A stretch of DNA of 64,000 nucleotides from Sva-07 sp963728195 (GCA_963728195.1 CAVSIX010000008.1:1-64000); one strand, 5' to 3'; positions 43,215-52,392 are shown, counted from the stretch's first letter. The notes: a model not told the origin generated them from the sequence alone. Program-made: numbers and translations.

Positions 43215-44627
43215 ATGGTCGATCTCACCTCGTCGCTGAACACACTCGTCGCTGCGCTCGACTCACGCGAGGTGTCCGCTCGCGAACTGCTCGAACTGCA
43301 TCTCGAACGGATCGAGCGGCTCGACGGTCCGATCAACTCGGTCGTCACGATCGAACCCGAGCGGGCCCGTACCGAGGCGGCGATGGTCGACGAGACCCGT
43401 GCTGGCGGTCGCGAGGTCGGCCCGCTCGCCGGCGTGCCGGTCACGATCAAGGATGCGATCGCCACGGAGGCGATCCGCTCGACCGGCGGTGCGGTCGAGT
43501 TGCGAGCGCACGTCCCCGACGACGACGCAACCGTCGTCGCCGGGATTCGCGACGCCGGCGCTGTCGTGTTCGCCAAGACCAACGTGCCGCGCTGGTCCGG
43601 CGACTATCAGACGTACAACGAGGTCTTCGGCACGACGAACAACCCGTGGGATCTCGAACGGACGCCCGGCGGATCATCCGGTGGCCCGGCGGCGGCGGTG
43701 GCGATGGGGTTCACCGGGTTCGAGATCGGCACCGACATCGGCGGGTCGATCCGCGTGCCGTCGTCGTTCTGTGGCGTCTACGGACACAAGCCGAGCTTCG
43801 GGATCATCCCCACGTTCGGCTACCTCGACAACCCATCGTCGCATCGCAACGTCGCCGACATCAACGTGTTCGGCCCGATCGCCCGGTCGGTCGACGACCT
43901 CGAACTCGTGCTCGACCTGGTCGCAGGTCCCAACCCGGACGATGCGGCGGCGTGGTGCCTGGAGCTGCCGCCGGCACGAGCGACCGAACTGGGTGAGTTC
44001 AGGGTGGCGGCGTGGCTCGACGACGACTTCGCACCGGTCGATCCGGCGGTCGGCGCCGTGATGGTCGACGCCGTCGCCGCACTCGAGCGTGCCGGAGCAC
44101 GGATCGACCACGACCGCCGGCCCGACATCGACCCGGCGGCGGCGTCGCGTGAGGGGCTGATCCTGATCTCGTCGGCGACCGCCATCTCCGACAGCGAGGG
44201 CGAGAACTCCGCGGCGAGCGGCGGTGGGCGAGGGCTCGACCATCGGGCGTGGGATGTCGTGCACCGGCGCCGCGGCGAGCTGCGACGGCGCTGGGCGGAG
44301 TTCTTCGTCGACGTCGACGTGCTGTTGTGTCCGGTGATCGTCGTCCCACCGTTCCGCCACGTCCACTCGGCGGACGGAGCGAACTGGATGCACGCCACGC
44401 TCGCCGACCACGACAACCGTCACTACAGCGAGCTGATCGGGTGGAGTGCGCTGACCGGCAGTGCCTACCTGCCGGTGACCGTGCCGCCGATCGGGCGAAC
44501 CGCCGACGGACTGCCGGTCGGCATCCAGGTGGTCGCCCCGTACCTCCACGACCGCACGTCGCTCGCCTTCGCCCGTTGCATGGCCGACGTGCTCGGCGGA
44601 TACGAACCCCCGCCGATGGCCCGCTGA
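43215..44627 (+). CDS. Amidase (amidase-signature family)
   Basis: 470-residue amidase-signature enzyme. The Ser-cisSer-Lys triad is visible: Lys79 (VTIKDAI), Ser154 in GGSSGGPAAA and Ser178 in IGTDIGGSIRVPS. The start VSARELLELHLERIERLDGP is typical. It hydrolyses an amide bond; substrate unknown, and it is not the GatA subunit because no gatC or gatB lies nearby. I chose ATG 43215, 18 bases after the longest start. It is convergent with the DUF1269-like gene, with a 3-base gap. Confidence 0.88.
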   Translation: MVDLTSSLNTLVAALDSREVSARELLELHLERIERLDGPINSVVTIEPERARTEAAMVDETRAGGREVGPLAGVPVTIKDAIATEAIRSTGGAVELRAHVPDDDATVVAGIRDAGAVVFAKTNVPRWSGDYQTYNEVFGTTNNPWDLERTPGGSSGGPAAAVAMGFTGFEIGTDIGGSIRVPSSFCGVYGHKPSFGIIPTFGYLDNPSSHRNVADINVFGPIARSVDDLELVLDLVAGPNPDDAAAWCLELPPARATELGEFRVAAWLDDDFAPVDPAVGAVMVDAVAALERAGARIDHDRRPDIDPAAASREGLILISSATAISDSEGENSAASGGGRGLDHRAWDVVHRRRGELRRRWAEFFVDVDVLLCPVIVVPPFRHVHSADGANWMHATLADHDNRHYSELIGWSALTGSAYLPVTVPPIGRTADGLPVGIQVVAPYLHDRTSLAFARCMADVLGGYEPPPMAR

Positions 44628-44630
44628 GGC

Positions 44631-45236
44631 TCAGGACTCGAACGCGGCGCGCAGTTGCCCGACGGCATGGTCGGGCATCGAGGTGTACAGCAGTTCTGCG
44701 CCGGCGAAGCGTCGGGCCTCCGCCGCAAGCGCCGGCACGTGCACGTGCTCGGCCAGGATGACCACCGTCGACGTCCCCGGCTCGACCGCATCGCGGAACC
44801 AGGCCACCCACTCGTCGGGGATGCCGAGATCGACGATCTTCGCCGTGACCGCTCCCGACGCCGCACCGATCCCCAGGCCTGCGATCCAGCCGACCGGGCC
44901 GCCCAGCACGAGGCCGAGCAGGCTCGTCCACATCGCACCGTTGAGCGCCGCACGTCCCGGCGTCGGATCGATCGTCTCGACGACCCTCACCGTGCCGTCG
45001 TCGGTCTTGGTGACGACGACCGCGTCCTGGAGCTCGAGCGCTCCGGACTCCTTCAGTCCCCCCATTGCGAGGAGGTACTGCTGGGCGAGCACCGGCCGCG
45101 TGAACGACACGCCGATGATCACCGGCGCGCCCGGATCCGACACCACGCGCTCGTGGGGTTCGATGCCCGCACGAAGGGCCGGATCCGGCGGGTCGAACAC
45201 GGGCCGGTCAGCGTCGTCCGGCGAGCGATCGGTCAT
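44631..45236 (-). CDS. DUF1269-like membrane protein
   Basis: 201-residue protein. PVIIGVSFTRPVLAQQYLLA, ALELQDAVVVTKTDDGTVRV, a hydrophobic Gly-rich stretch LLGLVLGGPVGWIAGLGIGA and VVILAEHVHVPALAAEARRF are the DUF1269 pattern. The first third is acidic and lacks a signal sequence. It is a remote relative of DUF6325 proteins in this window, with the same placement of the KTDDGTV and ILAEHV blocks. Function is unknown. It lies next to a tandem repeat at 45270, which is its upstream region. Confidence 0.72.
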   Translation of the reverse strand: MTDRSPDDADRPVFDPPDPALRAGIEPHERVVSDPGAPVIIGVSFTRPVLAQQYLLAMGGLKESGALELQDAVVVTKTDDGTVRVVETIDPTPGRAALNGAMWTSLLGLVLGGPVGWIAGLGIGAASGAVTAKIVDLGIPDEWVAWFRDAVEPGTSTVVILAEHVHVPALAAEARRFAGAELLYTSMPDHAVGQLRAAFES

Positions 45237-45269
45237 GCTGGAAGTGTGCCACGGCCGGACGGCGACACG

Positions 45270-45339
45270 ACCGTCACGTCACCGCCCGTCACGTTGCCGC
45301 TCGTCACGTTCCCCGCTCGTCACGTTCCCGCTCGTCACT
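45270..45339. repeat. Short tandem repeats
   Basis: A CGTCACGTTSCCGCT-like unit of 15-16 bases recurs four to five times (CGTCACGTCACCGCC, CGTCACGTTGCCGCT, CGTCACGTTCCCCGCT, CGTCACGTTCCCGCT). It lies upstream of the DUF1269-like gene (minus strand) and just beyond the end of the lipoprotein hydrolase. Unit length varies by one base, so it is noisy. Confidence 0.65.
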
Positions 45340-46555
45340 TGGAGGTGATCGTGACGCCCTCGGTGACGGCTGATTCGTCGAGGCCGACCGGCTCCGCGTC
45401 GATGCCGAACACCCACCGGTAGAAACCGGTGGCCGCCTGGTCGATGCCCGGCCAGACCTCCTGAACCGGGCGGTTCGGTTCGTCGCACCCGTCGGTTGCC
45501 AGCGTGCGGAGGCGGTCGTCGATGAAGGCACCGAGACCGGCCTGTTCGGCGAGCACGATGAGATTCGAGTCGCCGGGGCCGATCGCACAGAGGTCCGAGA
45601 ATGCCAGGTGGCCGGAGTCACCGAACACCCAGAGCCACGACGGCGACGGTGCCAGGTCGAACGCCTCCGCGGTCCGGGCCGCCGCGATGATGCCGTCGAG
45701 TTCGCCCGCCAGGAACAGCGACGGCACGTCGGGCACGTTGTCGCGCAGACCGGATGCATACGACACGTAGCCCAAGATGCCCTCGTCGAGGGCCACGTCG
45801 GCGATCGTGCCGCCGCCGGCCGAGTGACCGCCGAGGGCGACGCGATCGTTGTCCAGGGCTCCGCCGAGCAGCGGATCGGCCCCGAGGGTGGTGAGGTAGG
45901 TGCGCACCGAGCGCATCTGGTCGGCCGACGGCGGCTGGCCCTCCGCCGTGCCGCCGAGCGAATTCGTGAGATCGCGGCTGGGATGGTCGGTCGACGCGGT
46001 CACGATGCCCCACGACGCCAGGTGCTCGGCGATGTGGCTGGACTGCAGGCGGAACGCGGACGCGCCGTGGCTGAACAGCACGACCGGGAACGGCCCGTCG
46101 GGCGCAGGCGGTGCGTCGCGCGTCGCTTCGATGGTGAACGAGTCGTCGATCTCCGCGGCGATCAGGTCTCCGACTGCAGGCGGCAGGAAGTCGCGCACGT
46201 TGTAGGTGACGGTGCCACCGGCCGCGGAATCGTCGGCTGGATACCAGATCTCGACGAGCCCGCCCTCGGGCAGTTGGCGGGTGGTGACACCGACGGCGTA
46301 CGGCCCACGCGCAGCGAGTTCGGCGGGCGTCACCTCGGGCTCGGGCGCCTCGGTGGTCTGCGGCGTGGTGTCGACGGGTTCCGTCGTGGTCGCCGCCGCT
46401 TCGGTGGTCTGCGGTGTGGCTGCGTCGGTGGTCTCGGCGACCGATTCGGTCGCGGACGAGGTGTCGGCAGTATCAGCGGTGTCGGAGTCGGAGTCGGAGC
46501 CGCAGGCCCCAGCGAGCAGGGCGGTGGCGAGCAGAACGGGCAGGAGTCGGCGCAT
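45335..46555 (-). CDS. Lipoprotein alpha/beta hydrolase (PAF-acetylhydrolase-like)
   Basis: 406-residue exported hydrolase. The signal sequence RRLLPVLLATALLAGAC ends in a lipobox, followed by a long Thr/Glu/Ala low-complexity linker (about residues 20-80). The hydrolase core has VEIWYPAD, FPVVLFSHGASAFRLQS, nucleophile GGHSAGGGT (GxSxG), acid LAGELDG and a His in FGDSGHLAFSDL. These match dienelactone-hydrolase/PAF-acetylhydrolase-like proteins. I chose ATG 46555 because the longer frame precedes the signal sequence. The substrate is unknown. Confidence 0.87.
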   Translation of the reverse strand: MRRLLPVLLATALLAGACGSDSDSDTADTADTSSATESVAETTDAATPQTTEAAATTTEPVDTTPQTTEAPEPEVTPAELAARGPYAVGVTTRQLPEGGLVEIWYPADDSAAGGTVTYNVRDFLPPAVGDLIAAEIDDSFTIEATRDAPPAPDGPFPVVLFSHGASAFRLQSSHIAEHLASWGIVTASTDHPSRDLTNSLGGTAEGQPPSADQMRSVRTYLTTLGADPLLGGALDNDRVALGGHSAGGGTIADVALDEGILGYVSYASGLRDNVPDVPSLFLAGELDGIIAAARTAEAFDLAPSPSWLWVFGDSGHLAFSDLCAIGPGDSNLIVLAEQAGLGAFIDDRLRTLATDGCDEPNRPVQEVWPGIDQAATGFYRWVFGIDAEPVGLDESAVTEGVTITSK

Positions 46556-46694
46556 CGGCGCAGAGAGTAGATGCCGCAGTGCTGGCCGCGCGAAGCGATC
46601 TCGACATCTCCGAGTGCGGCGGCGAGCGCGCGAGGCGGGGTCGACCCGATCGGTTCCGACGGTACCCTCTCGGTCCCCACCGACGAGAAGGAAC

Positions 46695-47025
46695 ATGACC
46701 ATGGCCCAGGCGAAACTCACGCCGCTCCAGCAAGCCGAAGCCGACCGCAAGGCGGCGGAGGAAGCACGGACCAACAAGACGCAGAAGACCTACTCCGACG
46801 AGGAGAAGGCGACGCGCAAGGAGCGCGTCCGCGAAAGCCAAGGATGCAATGTCCCGGTCGGTCGGACTGAAGGGTGCCCACGTGCCGCCGGCGCGCGCTG
46901 CGATCAAGAAGTACCTGCAGAACCTCAACGCGCCCAAGCAGCCCGACGACCAGGAGTTCGAGGCACTGATCGAGGCCCCGTTCAAGGCGCCGCCGAAGAA
47001 GAAGACCAACGACCGCCGGTTCTGA
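46695..47025 (+). pseudogene. Small Lys-rich protein, single frameshift
   Basis: The start MTMAQAKLTPLQQAEADRKA through KATRKERV reads in frame from ATG 46695, with GAGAAGGA as ribosome site. From about 46832 the coding frame moves by one base: AKAKDAMSRSVGLKGAHVPP, then KKYLQNLNAPKQP, EFEALIEAPFKAPPKKKTND and RRF end at TGA 47023. The out-of-frame continuation in the first frame shows no such order. One extra C near 46830 explains it. With the shift removed the protein would be about 109 residues, highly charged and soluble. Family not recognised. Confidence 0.6.
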
Positions 47026-47111
47026 CCTACCCCGATCATCCCACCGAGCGATGAGCGAACCGACCGCATGCCGGCTTTTCGCTCATCGCAGGTGCTCGTT
47101 GCCGGTCACGG

Positions 47112-47573
47112 TCAGGAGGCCTGCGGAGGCAGGACGGCGTCGACGAGGGCACGCTCGAGCCGCGTCAGTTCCGAGGTGATCCGGGCGCGGGCCTTGCGGC
47201 GCTCGTTGAGCGGCATCGTCGCCGAGATCGCCGCGGCACGGCTCAGTTCGTCGATCGCCTGGAAGATCGCTGCGCCGTCGGTGCGTTCGACGAACACGAG
47301 ATCGGCGTTGCGCTCGAGGGCGGCGAGTCGTCGCTCGATGCCCTTCTGACCGAAGCGCCGCGTCGGGTCGAGCCGATCGAGGCGGGCCGCGCCAGGGCCT
47401 GCGCTGGTGTCGGCGTCGCGCCGGTTGGCCGCCCAGTCGCGAGCGGCGACCGGCGCCCGGCGGAGCTGCTCGCGGACCCGCTCGTCCTGCAGCATCGAGA
47501 TCGCGAGGAGCAGTGCGCCCTGTGCGGCCTTGCGTTTCGAGCTGGGGATCGGGATCGGTCGTCTGGCAGCCAT
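47112..47573 (-). CDS. Hypothetical Arg-rich helical protein
   Basis: 153-residue, mostly helical, Arg-rich protein: AARRPIPIPSSKRKAAQGAL, ISMLQDERVREQLRRAPVAA and LTRLERALVDAVLPPQAS. It lacks a membrane span and any motif I recognise. ATG 47573 gives a compact product; longer frames overlap the divergent oxidoreductase gene. It could be a nucleic-acid-binding or structural protein, but there is no support for that. It is divergent from the gene at 47640. Confidence 0.55.
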   Translation of the reverse strand: MAARRPIPIPSSKRKAAQGALLLAISMLQDERVREQLRRAPVAARDWAANRRDADTSAGPGAARLDRLDPTRRFGQKGIERRLAALERNADLVFVERTDGAAIFQAIDELSRAAAISATMPLNERRKARARITSELTRLERALVDAVLPPQAS

Positions 47574-47639
47574 CGGATCCCCGAGCCTACGACGCCGTCC
47601 GCATGGGGGCCGATCGCACCGATGTGATTGAGTTGATGC

Positions 47640-48791
47640 ATGGCTTCCGACGTCCATTCCGATCTTCCAGCGACCGCCCTCGAGCTGCGGTCGACGCTCG
47701 CCGACGACGGCGTCGTCACGTTGGGCATCCGTGAGACCGAGGTCGTGGCGCCGACCGAGGAACAGGTGGTCGTGCGCATCGAGGCGGCGCCGATCAATCC
47801 GTCCGATCTGGGCATGATGTTCGCCGGCGGCGACACCACCGCAGCGCTGCCCGCCGGTGATGGGTTCCGCAATGCGGTCGCCGTCGCACTCACCGAGGCC
47901 GCCGTCGCCGCGCAACGCGCGCGCCTGGGCACGCCGATGCCCGTCGGCAACGAGGGTGGCGGGATCGTCGTCGCTGCGGGATCGTCGCCGGCCGCCCAGG
48001 CGCTGCTCGGCAAGACGGTCGGGTTCCTGTCGGGCAACGCCTACGCGCAGTACCGCACGCTGCACGCCAGCCAGTGCCTCCCGATGGCCGACGGCACCGA
48101 TGCCGCCGACGCCGCAGCCGCATTCGTCAATCCACTCACCGCGCTCGGCATGGTCGAGACGATGCGGTCCGAGGGCCACACTGCGCTGGTTCACACGGTC
48201 GGCGCCTCGAACCTGGGTCTGATGCTCAATCGGATCTGTCTCGACGACGGCGTCGGGCTGGTCAACATCGTCCGCAAGCCCGAGCACGTCGAACAACTGC
48301 GCGACCTCGGCGCCGAGCACGTCGTCGACTCGAGCGCCGACAGCTTCCTGTCCGACCTGACCGATGCACTGCGCGCCACCGGCGCGACCATCGCGTTCGA
48401 CGCAATCGGCGGCGGCGACCTCGCGAGCATCCTGCTGTCGCGAATGGAGAAGGTGGCGAGCGAGCGAGCGGGTGAGTTCAGTCGCTACGGCTCCGACACC
48501 CACAAGCAGGTGTACATCTACGGTGGCCTCGACCGCGGGCCGACCACGTTGCGGCGTGATTTCGGCATGTCGTGGGGCCTCGGCGGATGGTTGCTGACGC
48601 CGTTCCTCGTCAAGATCGGACAGGAGGCGGCCGACCGGCTGCGCCAGCGTGTGGCCGACGAGATCACCACCACGTTCGCGAGCAGCTACGGCACCCGCCT
48701 GTCGCTCGACGATGCGGTCGACCCCGAGCACGTGAAGCGATATGCGCGCATGGCCACCGGTGACAAGGCGCTGGTGACCCCGAACGCCTGA
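47640..48791 (+). CDS. Quinone-oxidoreductase-like (MDR) protein
   Basis: 383-residue medium-chain dehydrogenase/reductase. The N-terminal catalytic domain (VVVRIEAAPINPSDLGMMFA, VGNEGGGIVVAAGSSPAA) is followed by a Rossmann-like nucleotide-binding domain with ALVHTVGASNLGLMLNRICL and AEHVVDSSADSFLSDL. The Zn-binding cysteine cluster of alcohol dehydrogenases is absent, so it is a quinone-oxidoreductase-type NADPH enzyme. It has about 50 extra residues relative to the minimal family near residues 65-95. Divergent from the gene at 47573 and convergent with the SDR at 48813. Confidence 0.8.
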   Translation: MASDVHSDLPATALELRSTLADDGVVTLGIRETEVVAPTEEQVVVRIEAAPINPSDLGMMFAGGDTTAALPAGDGFRNAVAVALTEAAVAAQRARLGTPMPVGNEGGGIVVAAGSSPAAQALLGKTVGFLSGNAYAQYRTLHASQCLPMADGTDAADAAAAFVNPLTALGMVETMRSEGHTALVHTVGASNLGLMLNRICLDDGVGLVNIVRKPEHVEQLRDLGAEHVVDSSADSFLSDLTDALRATGATIAFDAIGGGDLASILLSRMEKVASERAGEFSRYGSDTHKQVYIYGGLDRGPTTLRRDFGMSWGLGGWLLTPFLVKIGQEAADRLRQRVADEITTTFASSYGTRLSLDDAVDPEHVKRYARMATGDKALVTPNA

Positions 48792-48812
48792 GGCGGGCTC
48801 GAACGGGCGCGT

Positions 48813-49589
48813 TCAGCGACCGCCCTGGCCGTCGTCGACCTTGATCACCGTGCCGGTCACCATCTCCGATGCCGGCGACACGAGGTACAGCAGCGTGCTG
48901 TCGAGGTGTTCGGGCTGGCCGATCCGCTTGCGCGGGAACATCCGGGTGAGATCGCCCATCCGCTCGATCATGCCGTCGGACATCTCCGAGGCGAAGAGCC
49001 CGGGGGCGATCGCATTGACGTTGATGCCGAACTTCGACCACTCGACGGCCAACGTCTCGGTCAGACGGTTCACACCGGCCTTGGTGATCGAGTAGAGCGC
49101 CGCACCGCCGCCCGAGTAGTGGAACCCGCCCACCGAGGAGATGTTGACGATCCGACCCGGGAGCTGCAGCTCGATCAGCCGGCGGGCAACTTCGCACGAC
49201 AGCACGAACGGTGCGCGCAGGTTGGTGTCGAGCACGCGATCGATCAGCTCGATCGGCATCTTGGTGGCGTACTGCGCATCGGGTATCCCGGCGTTGTTGA
49301 CCAGGATCTGGACCGGGTCGAGGTGCCGTTCGATCGTGACGATCGCCTCGGCGAGCTGTTCGGCGTCGGTGACGTCGAGCTGCAACGGCAAACACGTGCC
49401 ACCGGCGTCGGTGATCTCCTTCGCGACGTCGTCGAGGCGGTCCATCCGTCGTCCGGTCGCGACGACCCGGGCGCCGTTCGCGGCGAGCAGGACGGCGAAG
49501 CGGCGCCCGAGACCCGAGGATGCACCGGTGACGAGGGCGACCTGGCCGGCGAGGTCGATGGTCGGTTCGGGGCTGGTGGCGACGTCCAT
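48813..49589 (-). CDS. SDR-family NAD(P)-dependent oxidoreductase
   Basis: 258-residue classical short-chain dehydrogenase. The dinucleotide motif is VALVTGASSGLG, followed by VNNAGIPDAQ (NNAG), catalytic Ser in IVNISSVGGFHYSGG, the YSITKAG (Tyr-x-x-x-Lys) motif and an APGLFASEM. It would oxidise or reduce a hydroxyl or ketone of unknown substrate. I chose the start at 49589 (MDVATSPE), the next ATG lying further upstream. It is convergent with the MDR gene and divergent from phosphofructokinase. Confidence 0.9.
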   Translation of the reverse strand: MDVATSPEPTIDLAGQVALVTGASSGLGRRFAVLLAANGARVVATGRRMDRLDDVAKEITDAGGTCLPLQLDVTDAEQLAEAIVTIERHLDPVQILVNNAGIPDAQYATKMPIELIDRVLDTNLRAPFVLSCEVARRLIELQLPGRIVNISSVGGFHYSGGGAALYSITKAGVNRLTETLAVEWSKFGINVNAIAPGLFASEMSDGMIERMGDLTRMFPRKRIGQPEHLDSTLLYLVSPASEMVTGTVIKVDDGQGGR

Positions 49590-49692
49590 CAGGGCATGCA
49601 AGCACAACTCGCCGTGCCGTCCGAAGGTGAACGGACGATGACGTTGACATCGGTCGACAACGGAGGGTCGATCTGCGCGTACCCTGGCGGAC

Positions 49693-50823
49693 GTGTCACA
49701 CGTGTCCAAGATCGCGATCAGCACCGGTGGCGGCGACGCGCCCGGCCTCAATGCCGTCATCCGCTCTGCGACGGTCGCGGCGCGCAACAGGGGATGGGAG
49801 GTCGTCGGCATCCGTGACGGCTTCAACGGGATGATGTACCCCGAGGAGTACGCGGACGGCGGGTTGATGGACCTCGACCGGCAGGCGGTGCGTGGGATCT
49901 CCCACACCGGCGGCACGATCCTCGGCTCGACGAACCGTGGCAACCCGACGTCGTATCCGGTGCTCGGCGACGACGGAACGTGGACCGAGGTCGACCGCAC
50001 CGCCGAACTCGTGCAGCGGTTCCACGACCAAGGCATCGATGCGCTGATCACCGTCGGCGGCGACGGGTCGCTGCGCATCGGCAACCACCTGCACCAGCAC
50101 GGGCTGCGCGTGATCGGTGTGCCCAAGACGATCGACAACGATCTCGACAAGACCACCGCCACGTTCGGCTTCGACACGGCGGTCGATTTCGCCACCGAGT
50201 GCATCGACCGTCTCTTCACGACGGCGACGTCGCACGGTCGGGTGATGGTGGTCGAGGTGATGGGGCGCGACGCCGGCTGGATCGCCCTGCACGCGGGCAT
50301 GGCCGGGGGAGCGCACTGCATCCTCATCCCCGAGATCCCGTACCAGCTGGCCCCGGTCGCCGAGACGATCCTGCAGCGCGACCGCAACGGTGCTCGCTTC
50401 ACGATCGTCGTCGTCGCCGAGGGTGCCAAGCCGGTCGACGGTGAGGTGTCGATCATCGGGCACGCGGTCGGTCAGGCCGTGCAACTCGGTGGCGTCGGCG
50501 GCAAGGTCGCCGCCCAGATCGCCGAGCTGACGGGCAAGGAGACCCGCACGGTCGTGTTGGGCCATCTGCTGCGCGGCGGTTCGCCGACCGCGCTCGACCG
50601 ACTCCTCGGCCTGCGCTTCGGCGCCGCCGCGGTGCGTGCCCTCGAAGAGGGCCAGGACGGGATCATGGTGGGGCTCCAGCCGCCCGAGGTCGTGTACGTG
50701 CCCCTCGAAGAGGCGACGCGCCAGCTCAAGCTGGTGCCGCTCGAGGGCGACACGATGCGCACGGCTCGCGACCTCGGCATCAACTTCGGCGATCAGATGC
50801 CGGGCGAACTCCTTGGACGCTGA
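49693..50823 (+). CDS. pfkA: 6-phosphofructokinase
   Basis: 376-residue phosphofructokinase, catalysing the phosphorylation of fructose 6-phosphate in glycolysis. The signatures are KIAISTGGGDAPGLNAVIR, VGGDGSLRIG and PKTIDNDLDKTTATFGFDTA. In the latter the residue equivalent to Gly124 of E. coli PfkA is Lys145 here, while GGDG retains the Gly normally linked to ATP use, so it has a mixed ATP/PPi signature (group III-type). MGRDAGWIAL is the usual fructose-6-phosphate site. The GTG at 49693 is probable; GTG 49702 is an alternative. It overlaps the following SDR by 11 bases. Confidence 0.92.
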   Translation: MSHVSKIAISTGGGDAPGLNAVIRSATVAARNRGWEVVGIRDGFNGMMYPEEYADGGLMDLDRQAVRGISHTGGTILGSTNRGNPTSYPVLGDDGTWTEVDRTAELVQRFHDQGIDALITVGGDGSLRIGNHLHQHGLRVIGVPKTIDNDLDKTTATFGFDTAVDFATECIDRLFTTATSHGRVMVVEVMGRDAGWIALHAGMAGGAHCILIPEIPYQLAPVAETILQRDRNGARFTIVVVAEGAKPVDGEVSIIGHAVGQAVQLGGVGGKVAAQIAELTGKETRTVVLGHLLRGGSPTALDRLLGLRFGAAAVRALEEGQDGIMVGLQPPEVVYVPLEEATRQLKLVPLEGDTMRTARDLGINFGDQMPGELLGR

Positions 50824-52378
50824 CCACGGCGGCGACGACCGTGATTCCCTCCGTGCCGACCTGATCGAGGCGACGGAACTCCTCCGACGGGTCGGGTCGG
50901 ACCGGGCGCTGCTCACCGTGCTGCAGCCGCACGAGAAACAGGACCTGCTCAACGCCGCCGGCGACGTGTTCTGCCCCGATCCCGAGGAGCGCCGCATCCG
51001 CACCAAGGCGCTGAAGCGCCAACGCCGGTCGGCGCGCGTGCGTCGCGACGAGGAACTGCTGTCGGACACCGGCATCCGGACGCTGCGTGAGCAGGCGGTG
51101 TTCACGACGCCGAACGTCATCCCGCCAGCGAGCTTCGAGCAGCGCGACGCCGACGATCCGATGTTCCGCGAGACCGTCGACGAGCAGCACTGCTACGTCT
51201 GCAAGCTCAAGTACCGCGAGATCCACCACTTCTACGACCAGCTCTGTCCGTCGTGTGCGGAGTTCAACTACGCCAAGCGCGGTGACCTCGCCGACCTGTC
51301 GGGCACGGTCGCGCTGCTCACGGGCGGCCGCGTCAAGATCGGCTATCAGGCCGGCATCAAACTGCTGCGCTGCGGCGCATCGTTGATCGTCGTGACGCGC
51401 TTCCCCCGCGACGCCGCAGCCCGGTATGCGGCCGAACCGGACTTCGCCGAGTGGGGTCACCGGCTCGAGGTCTTCGGTCTCGACCTGCGGCACACGCCGA
51501 GCGTGGAGGCGTTCGCCCAGCACGTGCTCGCCACGCGTGAGCGCCTCGACTTCGTCGTCAACAACGCCTGCCAGACCGTCCGGCGCCCGCCCGACTTCTA
51601 CCGCCACATGATGGATGCCGAACAGGCGGCGCTCGACACGTTGCGTCCCGACGTGTTGCGGCTCGTCGGCGCCTACGAGGGCCTGCGCGGCTACCACCTG
51701 CTGCCGGGCAGCGACGGTGACGATCGAGACGCCAGCGCCGTCGCTCTCGGAGGGGCGGCTCCGTTGGCGGGGCTGACGAGGGCCGCAGCGTTGTCGCAGA
51801 CGCCGCTGCTCGCCGACGAGCTCGAGGCCCGACATGCGCTGTTCCCCGAGGGCCGGCTCGACCAGGATCTCCAGCAGATCGACCTCCGCGAGCGCAACTC
51901 ATGGCGCCTGTTGCTCCACGAGGTGTCGTCGGTGGAGTTGCTCGAGACGCAGCTCGTCAATGCGGTGGCGCCGTTCGTGCTCAACGCCCGCTTGAAGCCA
52001 CTGATGCAAGCCACGCCCGGGCGCCACAAGCACGTCGTGAACGTGTCGGCGGTCGAAGGGCAGTTCTACCGGTTGTGCAAGACCACCCGCCACCCGCACA
52101 CGAACATGGCGAAGGCGGCGCTCAACATGATGACGCGCACGTCGGCGACGGACTACCGCGCATCTGGGATCAACATGAACAGCGTCGACACCGGCTGGGT
52201 GAGCGACGAGGACCCGGTGGCGATCGCGGAGCAGAAGCAGGCCGAGCACCGCTTCCACCCGCCCCTCGACATCGTCGACGGCGCCGCCCGCATCGTCGAT
52301 CCGATCATCGACGGCACGAACACCGGCACCCACGTGTGGGGCCAGTTCCTGAAGGACTACCGCCCCACCGACTGGTGA
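50813..52378 (+). CDS. SDR oxidoreductase with N-terminal zinc-ribbon-like region
   Basis: 521-residue protein. The N-terminal 120 or so residues are not SDR-like and contain CYVCKLKYREIHHFYDQLCP followed by SCAEFNYAKR, two CxxC pairs that look like a zinc ribbon. From about residue 165 the SDR fold begins with GTVALLTGGRVKIGYQAGIK, FVVNNACQTVRRPPDFY in place of NNAG, VNVSAVEGQFYRL and a HTNMAKAAL Lys motif. The canonical YxxxK is altered (Tyr is displaced), so activity is uncertain. TTG 50813 overlaps the phosphofructokinase stop and suggests translational coupling. Function is unknown. Confidence 0.72.
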   Translation: MDADHGGDDRDSLRADLIEATELLRRVGSDRALLTVLQPHEKQDLLNAAGDVFCPDPEERRIRTKALKRQRRSARVRRDEELLSDTGIRTLREQAVFTTPNVIPPASFEQRDADDPMFRETVDEQHCYVCKLKYREIHHFYDQLCPSCAEFNYAKRGDLADLSGTVALLTGGRVKIGYQAGIKLLRCGASLIVVTRFPRDAAARYAAEPDFAEWGHRLEVFGLDLRHTPSVEAFAQHVLATRERLDFVVNNACQTVRRPPDFYRHMMDAEQAALDTLRPDVLRLVGAYEGLRGYHLLPGSDGDDRDASAVALGGAAPLAGLTRAAALSQTPLLADELEARHALFPEGRLDQDLQQIDLRERNSWRLLLHEVSSVELLETQLVNAVAPFVLNARLKPLMQATPGRHKHVVNVSAVEGQFYRLCKTTRHPHTNMAKAALNMMTRTSATDYRASGINMNSVDTGWVSDEDPVAIAEQKQAEHRFHPPLDIVDGAARIVDPIIDGTNTGTHVWGQFLKDYRPTDW

Positions 52379-52392
52379 CGTCACGCCAGGGG

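Noticed and set aside
47112..48731. 539-codon minus-strand frame covering the MDR gene
   Set aside because: Only its last 153 codons (47112-47573) form an independent gene; the rest is antisense to the oxidoreductase.
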